In this document: in pieces, positions 9,441 to 20,265 of the stretch | How the letters are laid out: every line of letters starts with the position of its first letter | Position numbering within the stretch: position 1 is the first letter of the stretch | Source: Macrotis lagotis | Taxonomy: Eukaryota; Chordata; Mammalia; Peramelemorphia; Peramelidae | Length of the DNA stretch: 64,000 bases | Direction: 5' to 3' | Assembly: GCF_037893015.1 (NCBI RefSeq) | Contig: NC_133658.1 | Span: forward strand, 144,265,982 to 144,329,981 | Translations under genes and position numbers: made by a program | Notes under the pieces: generated by a model | What the model was told of the DNA's origin: nothing | Seen by the model: the letters and a program-made list of their open reading frames with translations, nothing else | Database searches by the model: none

Positions 9441-11019
9441 ATTTAGGAGGTATGACTCAAAAGAAAAGATATGAAGAATTCTGGTGCAGATAAGAAGCAC
9501 ATTCCAGCACTCGGTCAGCATTTCAAGGCTATTTGGTCACTTGAGAGTTTTTTTTCCAAAATCTAATTCAATTACAGAAACCACCTTATGAATGGAGGAG
9601 CCCACAAATGAACCCTGCTGCCCTTACGTTATTCAATCACTTACAGAAAGAGACAAATTCTAAATGAAAGAAGCCAGGATGAAGGTCTTTGGAGAAAACA
9701 GAGATAAGGGATCTCTTTCTATTATTATGAGAATGAACAAAACCAACTGTTATTTTTTTAAATCTGAACCTGATGACTTATTAAGTACTTCTAGGTCCTT
9801 GTGTACTTTGTTCTCTTTACCCTGCCATCTTCCAGATTCCAAGAATATGGGGTTAGAGGGGATGGAATTTCTCTTAAAAATCTGTCTCTAATCTTCTAAT
9901 GACTTTGCTTCCCATTCTCCTTTCTTCTAATATATTGCATTTTTCCTTGAACATAGACAATTACAGTCTTTCACTACCTCTGAACTAGAGGGGACCTTGG
10001 AAGTCTCTAATGCAAACTGAGTCTTGCCTAAGAATGCCCTACAGTATCTATGATGCACAATAGGTCACCCAGTGCTTAGAGATTTCCAATGAATTGCTAT
10101 TATCATTATCATTGTTATTATTTCATTGCCTCATTTTTTGATGGAATTCAGATAGAAATAGTATTTGAACAAGTCTCTGCCCTGCTTTATTCTTTTATGT
10201 TTAATGATATGCAGTTATTATTAGGTGAGTAAAAGAATTTTATTTTATTTGCAATTGAATGAAAATATAGAAATACAAGTTCATCTTCCACAAATGCAAT
10301 AAAAAAGCCTTTAAGACAACATCTGTAACAGATCAAATGTCAAGGAAAACATCTATATCATCCTTTTCTGACTTGGTTTTAATTTCTTCTGTTAGGTCCC
10401 TATATTTTGTGTTTCTGGTTTAGAGAATGAAAATTTGGTATGGTGACATCTATTAAAATGTTTTCTTAAATTTTTGTAGATTAATGTTATGTTCAAGTAA
10501 TTGCAGGTAAATGATTTTGTATAATAATACTCGAACACAGTTTATTTGTTGAATCTCAAGGAAATTTGAGGGTTTATATTTGTAGTAAAGAAGTTCTGTT
10601 GTATGTAGAATAGTGAGCTTCTGGTATTTTTGGTTACATCTTTCTATATATTTGATAAGTGCTGAACTTTTGGAACCTATAAGTGATATAATGCATATAT
10701 ATTGTTTCTTTGAAAAATCTGTATAGATCTTTAAGTCTGGGCTCCTTAAGAAATAATTTTCTCTAAATTTCTGGAATAATTTCTGGAATAATTCTGGAAT
10801 ACTCTTACATATCTTACATAACTGTCATGAACCCCTCCTACTCTGCAAACAAATCTCTTGATTCAAACATTATCTGGTGATTCTTTATCCGTGTATTGTT
10901 GGTTGAAGTCACTTGAAGCCATGATTCTAAAGGACAGAAGATGAAACACACCCCCTATCTTCTGCCAGAGAGGAAGATATAAAAGGCATAATGAGACATA
11001 CATAAATTTTTGGAGCTAG
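9441..11019. other. Long unassigned AT-rich stretch
   Basis: No gene, exon or repeat with clear ends is recognised over about 1.6 kb. The 75-codon plus-strand frame at 9664-9891 has no known domain. A short tandem of 'tctggaataat' lies near 10,770-10,798. Confidence 0.4.
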
Positions 11020-11165
11020 GCAATTTGGGAATTTATTTTGTCTGACTATGCATACTTGTCTGACTATGCATTATTTTTATTTTTTTATTGTCAAATTCAT
11101 GGGGGGAGAGATTGAAGGGAGGGAAAATAAATGTATGTTATTTAGAAAAATTTGTTTTTTACACA
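11020..11165 (+). mobile_element. Marsupial L1-like 3'-end fragment
   Basis: 'tgtctgactatgcatacttg' is followed by a T-rich block, a G-rich purine block ('ggggggagagattgaaggga') and an A/T-rich end. This resembles part of the insertion at 49.3 kb. The 'tgtctgactatgcat' word is locally doubled. Confidence 0.45.
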
Positions 11166-11484
11166 ACCTTGGGGAAACATTATGTAGATGTTGTCTATGG
11201 AGTACTTTTGCTTGGGCCTAACCATTTCATGGGTTCCATCCAGTGTTAAACAAACATCAACTAAACTCCAAAGACCCAATGGCATAAACTGCTATTAGCT
11301 ATTACTTTTTCTCAATTTTCCCAGGAAGTAGGTCTGAAATTTGTAAACTATTCATCATGCAGTTGTATAGCTATCAACCTTTCAACTTTAGGATGAGAAA
11401 TTGTTAATTTTCTGTAACTGCCTCGGGTAAGGCTGGGGATGAGAGTTCTACATTCTGTTCATATTGTACAGTCTTTTTCTGGAT
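11166..11484. other. Unassigned sequence
   Basis: Nothing recognisable lies between the LINE fragment and the next SINE. Confidence 0.4.
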
Positions 11485-11496
11485 GAATTTTCTATT

Positions 11497-11747
11497 GGGC
11501 AGCAAAATGGTGTGATGGTTAGAGTCCTAAGTCTGAAATCAGGAAGACTCAATATCCTGAGTTCAAATCTGGTCTCAGATACTTACTTCCTAGCTGTGAG
11601 ACTTTGAGCAAGTCACTTAATCCTGTTGGCCTCAGTTACCTCATCTGTAAAATGATCTGGTGAAGGAAATAGAAAATTACTCTAGTATCTTTGCCAAGAA
11701 AACCTCAAATGGGGTCACCAAATGTCAGACATAATTGAGCAAAAAAA
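11497..11747 (+). mobile_element. SINE A, full length, with target-site duplication
   Basis: A full-length head-to-tail SINE A copy, ending 'gtcagacataattgagc' plus a short A run. It is flanked by 12-bp direct repeats GAATTTTCTATT (11485-11496) and GATTTTTCTATT (11748-11759), which differ at one position. Confidence 0.88.
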
Positions 11748-11859
11748 GATTTTTCTATTATCATTCATTTTATTGTTATAAAAGCATACATTAAGACAGA
11801 TTAGTTTACATAATCATAAATTCTAGCACTAGAAGGGACTCTGAGGTTCTTCTGAAGCC

Positions 11860-11990
11860 AAAGAATACTAGAATTGGAGTTCAGAGAACTTGAGTTCAAA
11901 TCTCATTATGGCCCCTGTAAGTGACCCTAGGCAACCTCTTTGGGACTCAGTATCCCCAACTGTAAAATAAAGGAGTTGGACTAGATAAGG
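11860..11990 (+). mobile_element. MIR fragment
   Basis: 'agttcagagaacttgagttc', 'gtaagtgaccctaggcaacc' and 'actgtaaaataaaggagttg' are in MIR order. Confidence 0.65.
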
Positions 11991-12305
11991 AACAGGAGGT
12001 CCAGAATGGTTGGGAATGGTGACAACTAATTGCAAGAACAGAGCAAGCTAAATTGTGTTTGGAGAATGGATAGATAGAGAACTTGAAGTCCTAAAGATTA
12101 GTAATGAGGGATTGGGACTCTGATCAGGTCCCACATAGAGAACTGAGGGAATGTAGAGTAATGGGGACAATGAGGAAGGAAAGAAAGAGAGAAGGACACA
12201 GGGTCAACATTTACTGACTTCACCATTTTCCCTGGGACTGGAGTCATTTTTAGTGATCTAGTTCATCAAACCAATATTGTTTAGTGGATATTTTCCTAGA
12301 CAGAT
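11991..12305. other. Unassigned sequence
   Basis: Purine-rich in part (about 12,160-12,200), with no recognised gene or repeat. Confidence 0.4.
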
Positions 12306-12309
12306 CTAC

Positions 12310-12800
12310 TATAGCAGCACTTTGTGGATTTGGAATCAGACCACTGGATTTGGAATCAGAAAATCTGGGTTCAAACTCCAGCCCTTTCACTTACTAGCTA
12401 TCCAAACTTGGAAAAAAACACTTACACTGTCTAAGATTCATATTTCTTATCTGTAAAATGGGGATCATAATGCTTTCACTACCTGCTTCATGGACAGCTA
12501 GGTGGTACAGTGGATAGAATGCTGGGCTCAGAGTCAAGAAGACTCAAGTTCAAATCAGCCTTCACACACTAATTGGGTGATCCTGGGGAAGTCATTTAAC
12601 TCTATCTGCTTCAGTTTCCTTATTGGTAAAATGAACTGGAGAAGGAAATAGCAAACCATTATAGCATCTTTGCCAAGAAAAACCCAAATGGGATCACAAA
12701 GGTCAGACATAACTGAAACAAGTGAACAACAATGTCTACTTCATAGGGTTGTAGTGAGGATCAAATGAGATAATAGGTTTAAAGTCCTATGACAGTAGAG
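12310..12800 (+). mobile_element. MIR SINE split by a SINE A
   Basis: The head and core (12,340-12,492) and the 3' end ('catagggttgtagtgaggat', from about 12,737) are parts of one MIR. The word 'tggatttggaatcaga' is duplicated in the head (12,326 and 12,353 regions). Confidence 0.75.
12493..12732 (+). mobile_element. SINE A nested in a MIR
   Basis: A full-length copy: 'gctaggtggtacagtggata', 'gatcctggggaagtcattta', 'gtcagacataactgaaacaa', 'gtgaacaacaa'. The flanks share a 'cta..cttcat' word, consistent with a decayed target-site duplication. It is younger than the MIR it interrupts. Confidence 0.85.

Positions 12801-12803
<3 letters not shown>

Positions 12804-12838
<35 letters not shown>
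12804..12838. repeat. (AT)n microsatellite
   Basis: A perfect AT dinucleotide tract of about 35 bp, right after the MIR tail. Confidence 0.97.
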
Positions 12839-12842
<4 letters not shown>

Positions 12843-13611
12843 TGTTAAATGATTGGTTACTTGATCTTATAGGGGTAGAGGTATGTGAGAAATTAACATA
12901 GGGAAGCCCATGTTCACTTGAGAACTCAAGCTAACCGTTAGGAACTCTACCATCCACCTCTTTCTCCCTGAAAGGCAAGGACAACCATACTACAGCCTTG
13001 GGATCTTAGACAACAAACTCTGGAATAATTGTTTGATAATATCAACATCAGTGAACCATAATCAGCAAATCCAGTTAGTGTAGGTCTAAACTGATCAAAA
13101 ATCAATCACTATCTCAACAATTCACATTTTCTGTATAATGGTTGGTTTCTATCTTAATTAGTTTACTGGGTATCTGACCCAGTTCAAGAAGGGTCAGTGA
13201 TGAAACAGAGGGGAGAACATGATAAAAAGAGGAATCTAGAACTTGGGCCACTCTGATGATACTTACAATTGGCAGGCAAGACAGATTGAAGACAGAATTT
13301 ATTCAAATATTCATGACTTGGAAGAGAGAGATGACCAAAAAAAAATCCTATATTATAGATGGAATCTTTAACATTCAATGAAACAGGAAAAGCAAGGTCA
13401 TTAAAGTCTTGTCTCTTTTGGCCAAATATAGAAAAGGATTTATGAACCTTGTGGGGGTGGCCTTCATCTATCTATATATGTGCCACCTAAATGCAGAAAA
13501 AGTCTGCCTTGCATAACTTAAACTTGTAAAGCTACTGTGACCCATGTGAGAAAATGCCCTTATCAGCAAATGGTTCAGGTCACCTCCATCCAAAAGATCA
13601 GGACTACTGAG
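12839..13611. other. Unassigned sequence
   Basis: No gene or repeat with clear ends is recognised. Short minus-strand frames at 13,184-13,378 and 13,468-13,713 resemble nothing known; the second runs into a SINE. Confidence 0.4.
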
Positions 13612-13852
13612 GGCAACTAAGTGGTACAGTAGATCAAGTGCTAGGCAGTCAAGAATACTTGATTTCAAATCCAGTCTAAGACACTTAAAAATATGTGACC
13701 CTGGATAAATCACTTAACCCTGTTTGCCTCAGTTTCTTCAAGCATAAATGAACTGGAGGAAGAAATGACAAACTACTTCCTTATCTTTGCCAAGAAAATC
13801 CCAAATGGGATCTTGAAGAATTGGACAGGATCAAAATCACTGAATATCAACA
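13612..13852 (+). mobile_element. SINE A, full length, diverged
   Basis: The head 'gcaactaagtggtacagtag', the core 'tatgtgaccctggataaatc', 'tatctttgccaagaaaatcc' and the tail 'gaattggacagg...tcactgaatatcaacaa' are all present. Confidence 0.82.
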
Positions 13853-13941
13853 AGACCCTTTGAGAGAAGACTTTCAGCAAAGTAGGGAAAATCTACCAGC
13901 TTGGTAAATATAAAAAACAGACCTAAGAATCCATTAGAAAG

Positions 13942-14090
13942 GGGCAGCTAGGTGGTGTAGTGGATAAAGCACCGGCCCTGGAGTCAGGAGTACCTGGGTT
14001 CAAATCTGGTCTCAGACACTTAATAATTACCTAGCTTTATGGCCTTGGGCAAGCCACTTAACCCCATTTGCCTTACAAAAACCTAAAAAA
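13942..14090 (+). mobile_element. SINE B with 17-bp target-site duplication
   Basis: The body is close to the shared SINE B form: 'ggataaagcaccggccctgg', 'tcaggagtacctgggttcaa', 'cacttaataattacctagct', 'aagccacttaaccccatttg', then an A-rich tail. The duplications are AAGAATCCATTAGAAAG (13,925-13,941) and AAGAATGCATTAGAAAG (14,091-14,107), with one mismatch. Low divergence implies a relatively recent insertion; the A-rich tail suggests copying by L1. Confidence 0.93.
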
Positions 14091-14107
14091 AAGAATGCAT
14101 TAGAAAG

Positions 14108-14635
14108 TAATATTCATCTTTGGGTCTTTAAAAAACCCTTTCTTTGAATCCAATTTGCTTCCACTTCAATAAGCTTAGTTAAACTAAAATAGAATATAAC
14201 ACCTTAAAGGCCTGGGACCTTTCTTCTATTCCTCCTGTTCTTATATGACTTTTATACATTGATCATTTTTTCTCTCCTCCATGCCCAAACAATTATTCAC
14301 TCAAGTGTTCCTTCTTCTTTTCTCTACCAGTTGCTAATAAAACATGTGTTGATTTGAGTTCATGCCTGTTCTAGGTGTTCTCATGGTTTTGAATGACCCC
14401 CAGTAGGTTTTAGCACTTCCTTTGCAGTTGGTGACCTGTAAATGGGCAGATTTCCAAATATGGACCATAATAATGTAACTAGAGAAACACCATAAAGCAA
14501 AATGTGTTTTTAAAAGACTTGGAAGAAGGAAGAAAAGTTTACCACATCCTTGGGCAAGTGTGGACCCAATTAAGAAGATGTAAGAAAGTGCTTTCATTGT
14601 TGCTCACCTTGAAAAATATGTGTTTCTAATATCCT
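14108..14635. other. Unassigned sequence
   Basis: Nothing recognised. The 87-codon minus-strand frame (14,334-14,597) has a hydrophobic start but no recognisable family or splice signals. Confidence 0.4.
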
Positions 14636-14736
14636 TCTGTGATGCCTCATCATGTCATAGAGGTGACTCTGATGCCTCAAAGTCATGCAAATTGACCAAA
14701 CATAGAAAAGTTCTGGCAGGTCCCACTAAGCATGGC
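14636..14736 (+). repeat. Unnamed dispersed repeat X, copy 1
   Basis: The shared order is 'aggtgactctg', a variable centre with 'atgc.a', then 'ttctggcaggtc'. Related copies are at 35,820-35,918 and 55,681-55,763, all in the same orientation. I do not recognise the parent element. Confidence 0.5.
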
Positions 14737-15094
14737 CTGGTGGCAGAATTTATGTTCGTATTCCTAGACCCAACATGGCTAAGGACTGGGAGACTCATTC
14801 ATTACCTGAAGATTGAGCACAATGTGATGTTTTCAGCAATTCATAAACTATTGAGGGTGGAGAGGGTATTGTCAGTTGGTACCTGATTAGGGCAATAGAT
14901 AACTACATCTACTCATGTGATTAGTTTTTTAAAAAGAGCCCCAAAATATGAACAAGTGCTTATAATCCAACAGAATAAGGATTTAATGGAGGATTTCATG
15001 TAGTAGAGAAGGAAAATAGAGGGAGATTTGGTGGGAAAGAGGAGTGAACATTTCAAATCAGATGGTGAAGGAAGCTGTCCTTTTATCATCAAAA
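14737..15094. other. Unassigned sequence
   Basis: Part of an 88-codon plus-strand frame falls here. It has no known domain and its start lies inside repeat X, so no gene is called. Confidence 0.4.
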
Positions 15095-15245
15095 TCAAAT
15101 TGGAAAGGACCTTAGAAATATCTCTTATTTAATTCCTTCATTTTACCAATGTTGAAATTGAGGCATAGAGTATTTAACAAGTAATCTACCCAAGGTCACA
15201 AAATTAGCACAAAGTTAAAGTTAGAACTCAGACCTAAAAGTAGCC
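15095..15245 (-). mobile_element. MIR, antisense
   Basis: 'ttggaaaggaccttagaaat', 'attgaggcatagagtattta', 'cccaaggtcacaaaattagc' and 'gttagaactcagac' are MIR antisense landmarks. Confidence 0.72.
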
Positions 15246-15729
15246 ATCTCTCGGCAAGACTGAATTCCCTTTCTGTTAGCAGAGAGGGAATAGTAAATGC
15301 TCCATTTTTCTTTTAGAGAGGAAACCCTGCTTTTTTCCCTTAGAGTCTTTCCTCTGAATGATACTAGGAACCAGCAAGGGGCAGTGAAAAATAATTTGTC
15401 CCTTTGAGTTTCAAGCCAAGTCATAACAAAGGGGGAAACACTATCAGAGGATAAAGTCAACCAGCAAACCCCAGAGCACCACCACCACCACCAAAAGAAA
15501 AAAAAAAGGAAATATCTGTTTTTAAAAATAGGAGCTGACTGACAGTAGAGAAACTCAAATGACTTAATAAAGGGAGAGGGAGAAAACAAAAGAATAAGGA
15601 AGGAGGACAGAAATAGAAAAGAGAAGCATGAAAAAAGAAAATAATTTTTATGTCATGTATAAAATTATTTTGTTTTGATACTATTAATAGCAGCATAGAT
15701 CTTAGAGGGCATTCAAGACCCTCTACCAA
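15246..15729. other. Unassigned purine-rich sequence
   Basis: Contains a short (CCA)n tract near 15,477-15,493 and A-rich runs. The minus-strand frames here are low-complexity products of these tracts. Confidence 0.45.
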
Positions 15730-16210
15730 TTGTCGTTACCACATCTATCTTTCCAGACTTTTCTGTGCTGCTCCCACATGACACTACCATATAACTGTGT
15801 GGTCCCCCCATACTCTGCTGGTTCCCCCACTTTCCAGACCTTTGTACTTTCCTGTCTCCCTGGAATACCCTTCATTTTTCCCTATTCTAAAGTTAAAACT
15901 CTTCCTGGATGCCTTCCCCAAACCCCAGTAATCCCCCAACCCCAACTCCCTATTCTCATCCTCCCACCTCCATGTTCTTTGTCATTAGACTGTTAACTTC
16001 TTCTCTTTTTTTTGTAGTAAGTATCTAGTGTTTGAGATCGAATTTGAACTCAGGTCCTCCTGACTCTATGGCCAATGCTCTATCCACTGAGCCACCTAGC
16101 TGCCACTATACTGGGAACTTCTTGAAAGCAGAACCTGTTTTTTACCTATCTTTGTATCTTCAGAGCATAGCAAAACAGTCAGTGGTTGATAAATGTTTGT
16201 CAGCTGAGTC
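15730..16210 (+). mobile_element. L3-type LINE 3' region, split by a SINE
   Basis: 'ccctggaatacccttcattt', 'actcttcctggatgccttcc', 'cattagactgttaacttctt', then after the SINE 'aacttcttgaaagcagaacc' and 'gttgataaatgtttgtcagc' form one L3-type 3' end. Read in sense, this region of L3 is largely non-coding. Confidence 0.7.
16003..16106 (-). mobile_element. SINE B-like copy nested in the L3 tail
   Basis: An antisense T-run is followed by 'aatttgaactcaggtcctcc', 'tgactctatggccaatgctc' and 'tatccactgagccacctagc'. Its flanks repeat as TAGACTGTTAACTTCTT (15,986-16,002) and TATACTGGGAACTTCTT (16,107-16,123), a 17-bp duplication with three mismatches. The middle of the body is missing. Confidence 0.78.
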
Positions 16211-16254
16211 TCATTCTAATGCACATGTCAAATATATTAATTTAAACTGGGTTC

Positions 16255-16325
16255 TTTAATTCCCTACCAGATTGTAAACTCTAGGAAAGCAGTACTTTAT
16301 CCACTGTGCCACCTAGCTGCCCCTA
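16255..16325 (-). mobile_element. L3 tail fragment joined to a SINE head
   Basis: 'accagattgtaaactctagg' is an L3-type word in plus sense. It is followed at about 16,293-16,323 by the antisense SINE head 'tttatccactgtgccaccta'. Only the head of the SINE is present, without body or tail. Confidence 0.5.
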
Positions 16326-16705
16326 GATTTGTTTGGGTTTTTTACAGTAAGGAAGGATTATGGACATAGCAGTTCTCACCATAAGTTAGCCCCCACATTT
16401 CTGCATTCCCAGTACATTTCTTTCCACACTGGAAACTGAAGATTCTTTGACTTTTTCTTACTCCTGGGAAGTGAGGTGAATAGGTACCACTTCTTTCAGG
16501 AACCTTTTCTTTGTTTAATGGAATATTATTTATATCCATGGAAACTCATTAGAAAAATGCAGAAATATAACTACCTAACTTGAAATGGATGGAAAAGCTG
16601 CCTATTGCCCAGTTGCCTGTCTGGAGAATCTTGTCTCCTGCAGAGGCAGAAAAATTGTGCTCAGACAGCTCTGCAGAGGTCTCAGGGTTTAGCAGGCTCT
16701 GCTGC
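16326..16705. other. Unassigned sequence
   Basis: No gene recognised. The 65-codon minus-strand frame at 16,342-16,539 has no known relative that I can name. Confidence 0.4.
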
Positions 16706-16708
16706 AGA

Positions 16709-16925
16709 TTGGGATTCTTAACCTAACTTTCTGTGTTTCATGGATCCTTTTGGAAAGTTGATGAAGCTTATAGATGCCTTCTCAAAATGTTTTTAATTGC
16801 ATAAGATAAAATACATAGAATTACAAAAGAAACTATTTAAAATATAGTTATCAAAAATTTTTTTTAAGTTCAGAGTCCTCTGTCTAATGAATGGTAGAAT
16901 CCCTTCTTTCAATTTCCTTGAGGTC
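16709..16925. mobile_element. hAT-like element ('gttcttaacc' family), diverged
   Basis: 'gggattcttaaccta', 'gtttcatggatccttttgga', 'taattgcataagataaaata', 'catagaattacaaaagaaac' and a 3' block 'gttcagagtcctctg' follow a dispersed mammalian element with 'cttaacct' ends. No clear terminal duplication was found. Confidence 0.5.
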
Positions 16926-17635
16926 TCTAAATGACAGTTTAATACTCCTTCTGTCACTTCCCCCCCCTTCTTTTCCCTTCGCCTTTTCTCATAGTCCTCC
17001 TCTCCTTAAAAGTAAAGACACCCATCCCAGAATATGACTACTGGGGATACAATAGATGCTCAGTTGCCACAACTACAGTCATTGTTCCAGAAATTAATCA
17101 AATGGAAGAATGAAACTCTAAGGGGAGATTAAAAGGAAGAAAGGAAGGAGGAGGTGCAGGGAGAATAAAGATAGCTTTAGGAATACACTTTGTCTCCTCC
17201 ACTGAACAAAAATTCAAAAAAAACTGGTATAGAGAAATGGAAGAATGAGAAATGGATTGCCCAACTTTTTAATGCAGACCATTGTGTGTTGTTCTCCCTT
17301 CCTCCAATCCAAAACTGGGTCCACAGGAAGCTAAACACCTGGCAGGTTGGAAACATGCAGAGGACTGCTGAGGCTTTTCCAGTCTTCAGCCTACACAGAC
17401 AGCATCACCAAGTCAGCACATTTCCTCAAAATGGGTCTCCGACTGACTTGGAAAGTTAATCAGCCTGGCCCCATTAACAAGGTGACAGCATCAAGTACTT
17501 TGCAAACCTTAGGGTGTTACATAAATGTCTCTGAATTAAAATGAATCGAAGTATTACCCTGGATCTGCAGTCCAAGGTACTAACTTGAGTTACAGTCTAT
17601 AGGATGCCAAGCTCCAGCCTAACCATCTCCTCACC
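16926..17635. other. Unassigned sequence
   Basis: No repeat with clear ends. Plus-strand frames at 17,190-17,459 and 17,347-17,544 overlap and have no recognisable domain. Confidence 0.4.
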
Positions 17636-17790
17636 AAATCACTGTGAGCATTCTCCCTATCCCCTGCTGTCCAGGACCCTTTATAAGTTATTTTCCCCCA
17701 TTAGAAGGGCAACTTCTTGAAGGCAGAGACTGTCTTGCTGACTTAATCTTTGTATCCCCAAGGCTTAGCACAGTGCTTTATCTGTGTAGC
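17636..17790 (+). mobile_element. L3-type 3' tail
   Basis: 'cccccattagaagggcaact', 'tcttgaaggcagagactgtc' and 'tttgtatccccaaggcttag' with 'cacagtgctt' are L3 3' landmarks. Confidence 0.72.
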
Positions 17791-17880
17791 CCCATACCCT
17801 AGAAGGGTAAGATATCTGAATTCAGATGAGCAGACAGAGATAGCTTTCAGTTGTTGTTTCACTATATAAGAGTGTTTGTT

Positions 17881-18145
17881 GGAGGGAAGGAAAGAGGGGC
17901 AGAGACAGAGACAGAGATTGAGAGAGGAGGAGGAGGAGGAAGAAGAAGAGGGGGAGGAGGAGGAGGGGAGGGAAAGGGGAGAGGGAGAGGGGAAGGGATG
18001 GGAAGGGGAGGAGAAGGGGAGAGGGGGAGGGGAGGGGGGGAGGGGAGGGGAAGGGGAGAGAAGAGGGGGAGGAGGGGGAGGAAAGAGAACTAGAGAAGAG
18101 AGGAGAGGGAGGAAAAAGAGAGTGGGAGAAATAAAGAAATAAAGG
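17881..18145 (+). repeat. 265-bp polypurine (GA/GGA-rich) tract
   Basis: The plus strand is almost entirely purine for about 265 bp, with many runs of three or more G. Mirror-symmetric purine tracts can form triplex (H-DNA), and the G runs could form quadruplexes on the plus strand. The glutamate/glycine- and serine/proline-rich frames read through it are artefacts. Confidence 0.95.
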
Positions 18146-18257
18146 AAAAATACACGTAACCGTATATGTGTGTGTATATAAATATGAATCCCTTTGTAAT
18201 TCATCCATCTATAAAGATATATATGTTTATATGTATGTGTACAAGTAGTATATTATG

Positions 18258-18610
18258 TAGACAGGCAGCTTGCCACAGTGGAATGATCCCTCATCCTAGA
18301 ATAATTGATTCTAAACTGAGTTTAATCCAATACTACCCTCCCTGGCCTTCAGTTTCCTCATCCAACCAGTGAGAGGATTAGGGTTAGAGGGTCTCTGAGG
18401 TCCTTCCAGCTAGGATTCACACACGCAGTTATCTCATAAGTAATAAGGAAGATATAAATGAAGTGGGTACAGCATTGCCTCTGGAGTCAGAGGGTCTGAG
18501 TTCAAATCTCACCCCTGAAGTTTACTGCCTTAAGCGAGTCACTTAACTAACTTTCCTGGACCTCAGTTTCCTTATGTACTACAAAATTCCTTCCAGCACT
18601 AGATCTAGGA
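18258..18610 (+). mobile_element. Two MIR copies in tandem
   Basis: The first (18,258-18,420) has 'ggccttcagtttcctcatcc' and 'ctctgaggtccttccagcta'. The second (18,460-18,610) has 'ctctggagtcagagggtctg', 'agttcaaatctcac' and 'cctcagtttccttatgtact'. Confidence 0.68.
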
Positions 18611-18668
18611 GTCTATGGTGCTTACCATCATTCTTCTTTAAAATCAAATCCTTACTCCATGAGGCCCA

Positions 18669-18850
18669 GAGGAAGGAAGGAAGGAAGGAAGGAAGGAAAA
18701 ATTATATGTATGTAGTCTATGAATATATATGCACATGTGTATGTGTATTGAATACATATATGTAAATTGGTGTAAATGTGTGTTTACATTCATGTCTGCA
18801 GATATACATATGATTTGTTTCTGTGCTACATGTACATTGTATATCTATGC
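18669..18850. repeat. (GGAA)n and TATG/TGTA-rich microsatellites
   Basis: About seven GGAA units (18,672-18,698) are followed by an impure ATATG/TGTA-rich region to about 18,850. Confidence 0.9.
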
Positions 18851-18969
18851 ATATTTGAAAATGTTTGAAAGAGTATATGTGGCAACTCTGATAATTAAAA
18901 AAATCTTTTTTTCAAAGAGAAATTGATCTCAAGGAGGGTTACTGCAGTGTACAGTTGCTTTCAGCACTA

Positions 18970-19385
18970 TCTATCCAATAGAATGTGAGAGCTGGTAGAG
19001 ACCTGAAGATCATCTAATTCAAACCACTCCCCTTTAAAGGGAAGAAAATTGAAGTCAGCAATGTTAAGTGGTTTGCCCAGAGTCAACCAGCATGGATTTG
19101 AACCCCTGGTCTTCTGATTCCAAAGTTCAGTGCCCTTTCCACTCCACCATGGCAATAATAAATACGCTTAATAGTACTTATAGCTGTAATAATCTCATTT
19201 TTATATCATTTTAAAGTTTACGAAGCATTTGGCTCATGTAAGTTAATCTAATTCTCCCTTTCACCCTGAGAAATGGGTTTTCTTCTTAGTGCCCCCATTT
19301 TTACAGATAAGGAAACAGTCCCAGAGAATTTGAGTGACTTACAGAGTTGGTAGGATTACAGAGAGGCAGGATTTTAAACCTGCTT
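18970..19385 (-). mobile_element. Two antisense MIR/L2 copies
   Basis: At 18,970-19,150: 'gtagagacctgaagatcatc', 'gtggtttgcccagagtcaac', 'ggatttgaacccctggtctt'. At 19,150-19,385: an L2/MIR body with 'tttacagataaggaaacagt' and 'ggcaggattttaaacctg'. Confidence 0.72.
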
Positions 19386-20091
19386 AATAACAGGTCCAGG
19401 ACATTACCCAAAAGCCTGCAGTGCCTTTGGACTCACAATACCCTTTAGTCCAGTTTTGGCTCATATATTGGTTTGCTGGAGGAAAGAAACATTTCAGCAT
19501 AAATAGCTTAACTGTAGTTGGCCCATGGAAGGAGTTTCAGTTCAATGAGAGCAAATGACCAAATTTGTATAGTTTGTATTAATAAGCATAAAATACTTGA
19601 GACCAAATTAGAAACTTAAAATCAAAAATACCATGGTGAAGTTGCAATATTATTCTAGGAGAAAAAAATCACAAGGCAATTTAATATAATACTTAGAAAC
19701 ATAAAGATGCTTACTTCTAGAGAAAAGGAAGTCTTTTCCCTGACCAGTAGCTTCAGTTAATTGGTCAAAGGCTCTAGGGGATTTCACCCTTTGGTGAGAA
19801 TAATATCACACTTTAAGAAACTGTACCCTAACCAGTTTCCCTATCCTCCACACTGGCTTCAGGGAAAACAGTTTCAGATTCAGTTAACACTTTATAGGAC
19901 ACTAGTTCTTGAAAAGTTTTTAATGGAAAAATTCCACTGGTAGAATTCTATTTATTTGGGGAGCATTTTCTCCTTTTTGTCTAGTATCATCTTTGAAGAG
20001 ATTGTCTTCATGTAGTGTTCAGCCACTGTGGAAAAACTCATTAGTTATAGGAGTGTCTTGATAATAATTAGATCCTGGGAGGGGGGATGTG
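19386..20091. other. Unassigned sequence
   Basis: Nothing recognised except A/T-rich runs. The 60-codon frame at 19,761-19,943 is not supported. Confidence 0.4.
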
Positions 20092-20265
20092 ATGACACAC
20101 TTTTGAACTTAATCTTCATTATTCATATTTTCTGCAACACTTTCACAAGTCTAGACAGATGATAAACAAAATAATAAATTAAGTCCTGATTTGTCCCAAT
20201 TGCCTATTTCCTGGCTCACACTGGAACATTTAACAACCAGCTCTCAGGAGTTGGCTCCAACATTA
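20092..20265 (+). repeat. Unnamed dispersed repeat Y, copy 1
   Basis: The shared order is 'gacacacttttgaacttaat', 'cttcattattcatattttct', 'aagtctagacagat', 'aataaattaagtcctgattt', then 'aacatttaacaaccagctct'. Copies 2 and 3 are at 22,325-22,535 and 39,299-39,437. Confidence 0.6.

Noticed and set aside
13942..14090. Possible tRNA gene because of A- and B-box-like words in the SINE head
   Set aside because: The head is the tRNA-derived part of SINE B; it has a SINE body, an A-rich tail and a target duplication, and does not show a complete tRNA fold. The same applies to other SINE and MIR heads.
17743..18208. Serine/proline- and glutamate/glycine-rich frames of up to 153 codons
   Set aside because: They are translations of the polypurine tract and the adjoining TG/TA-rich repeat.
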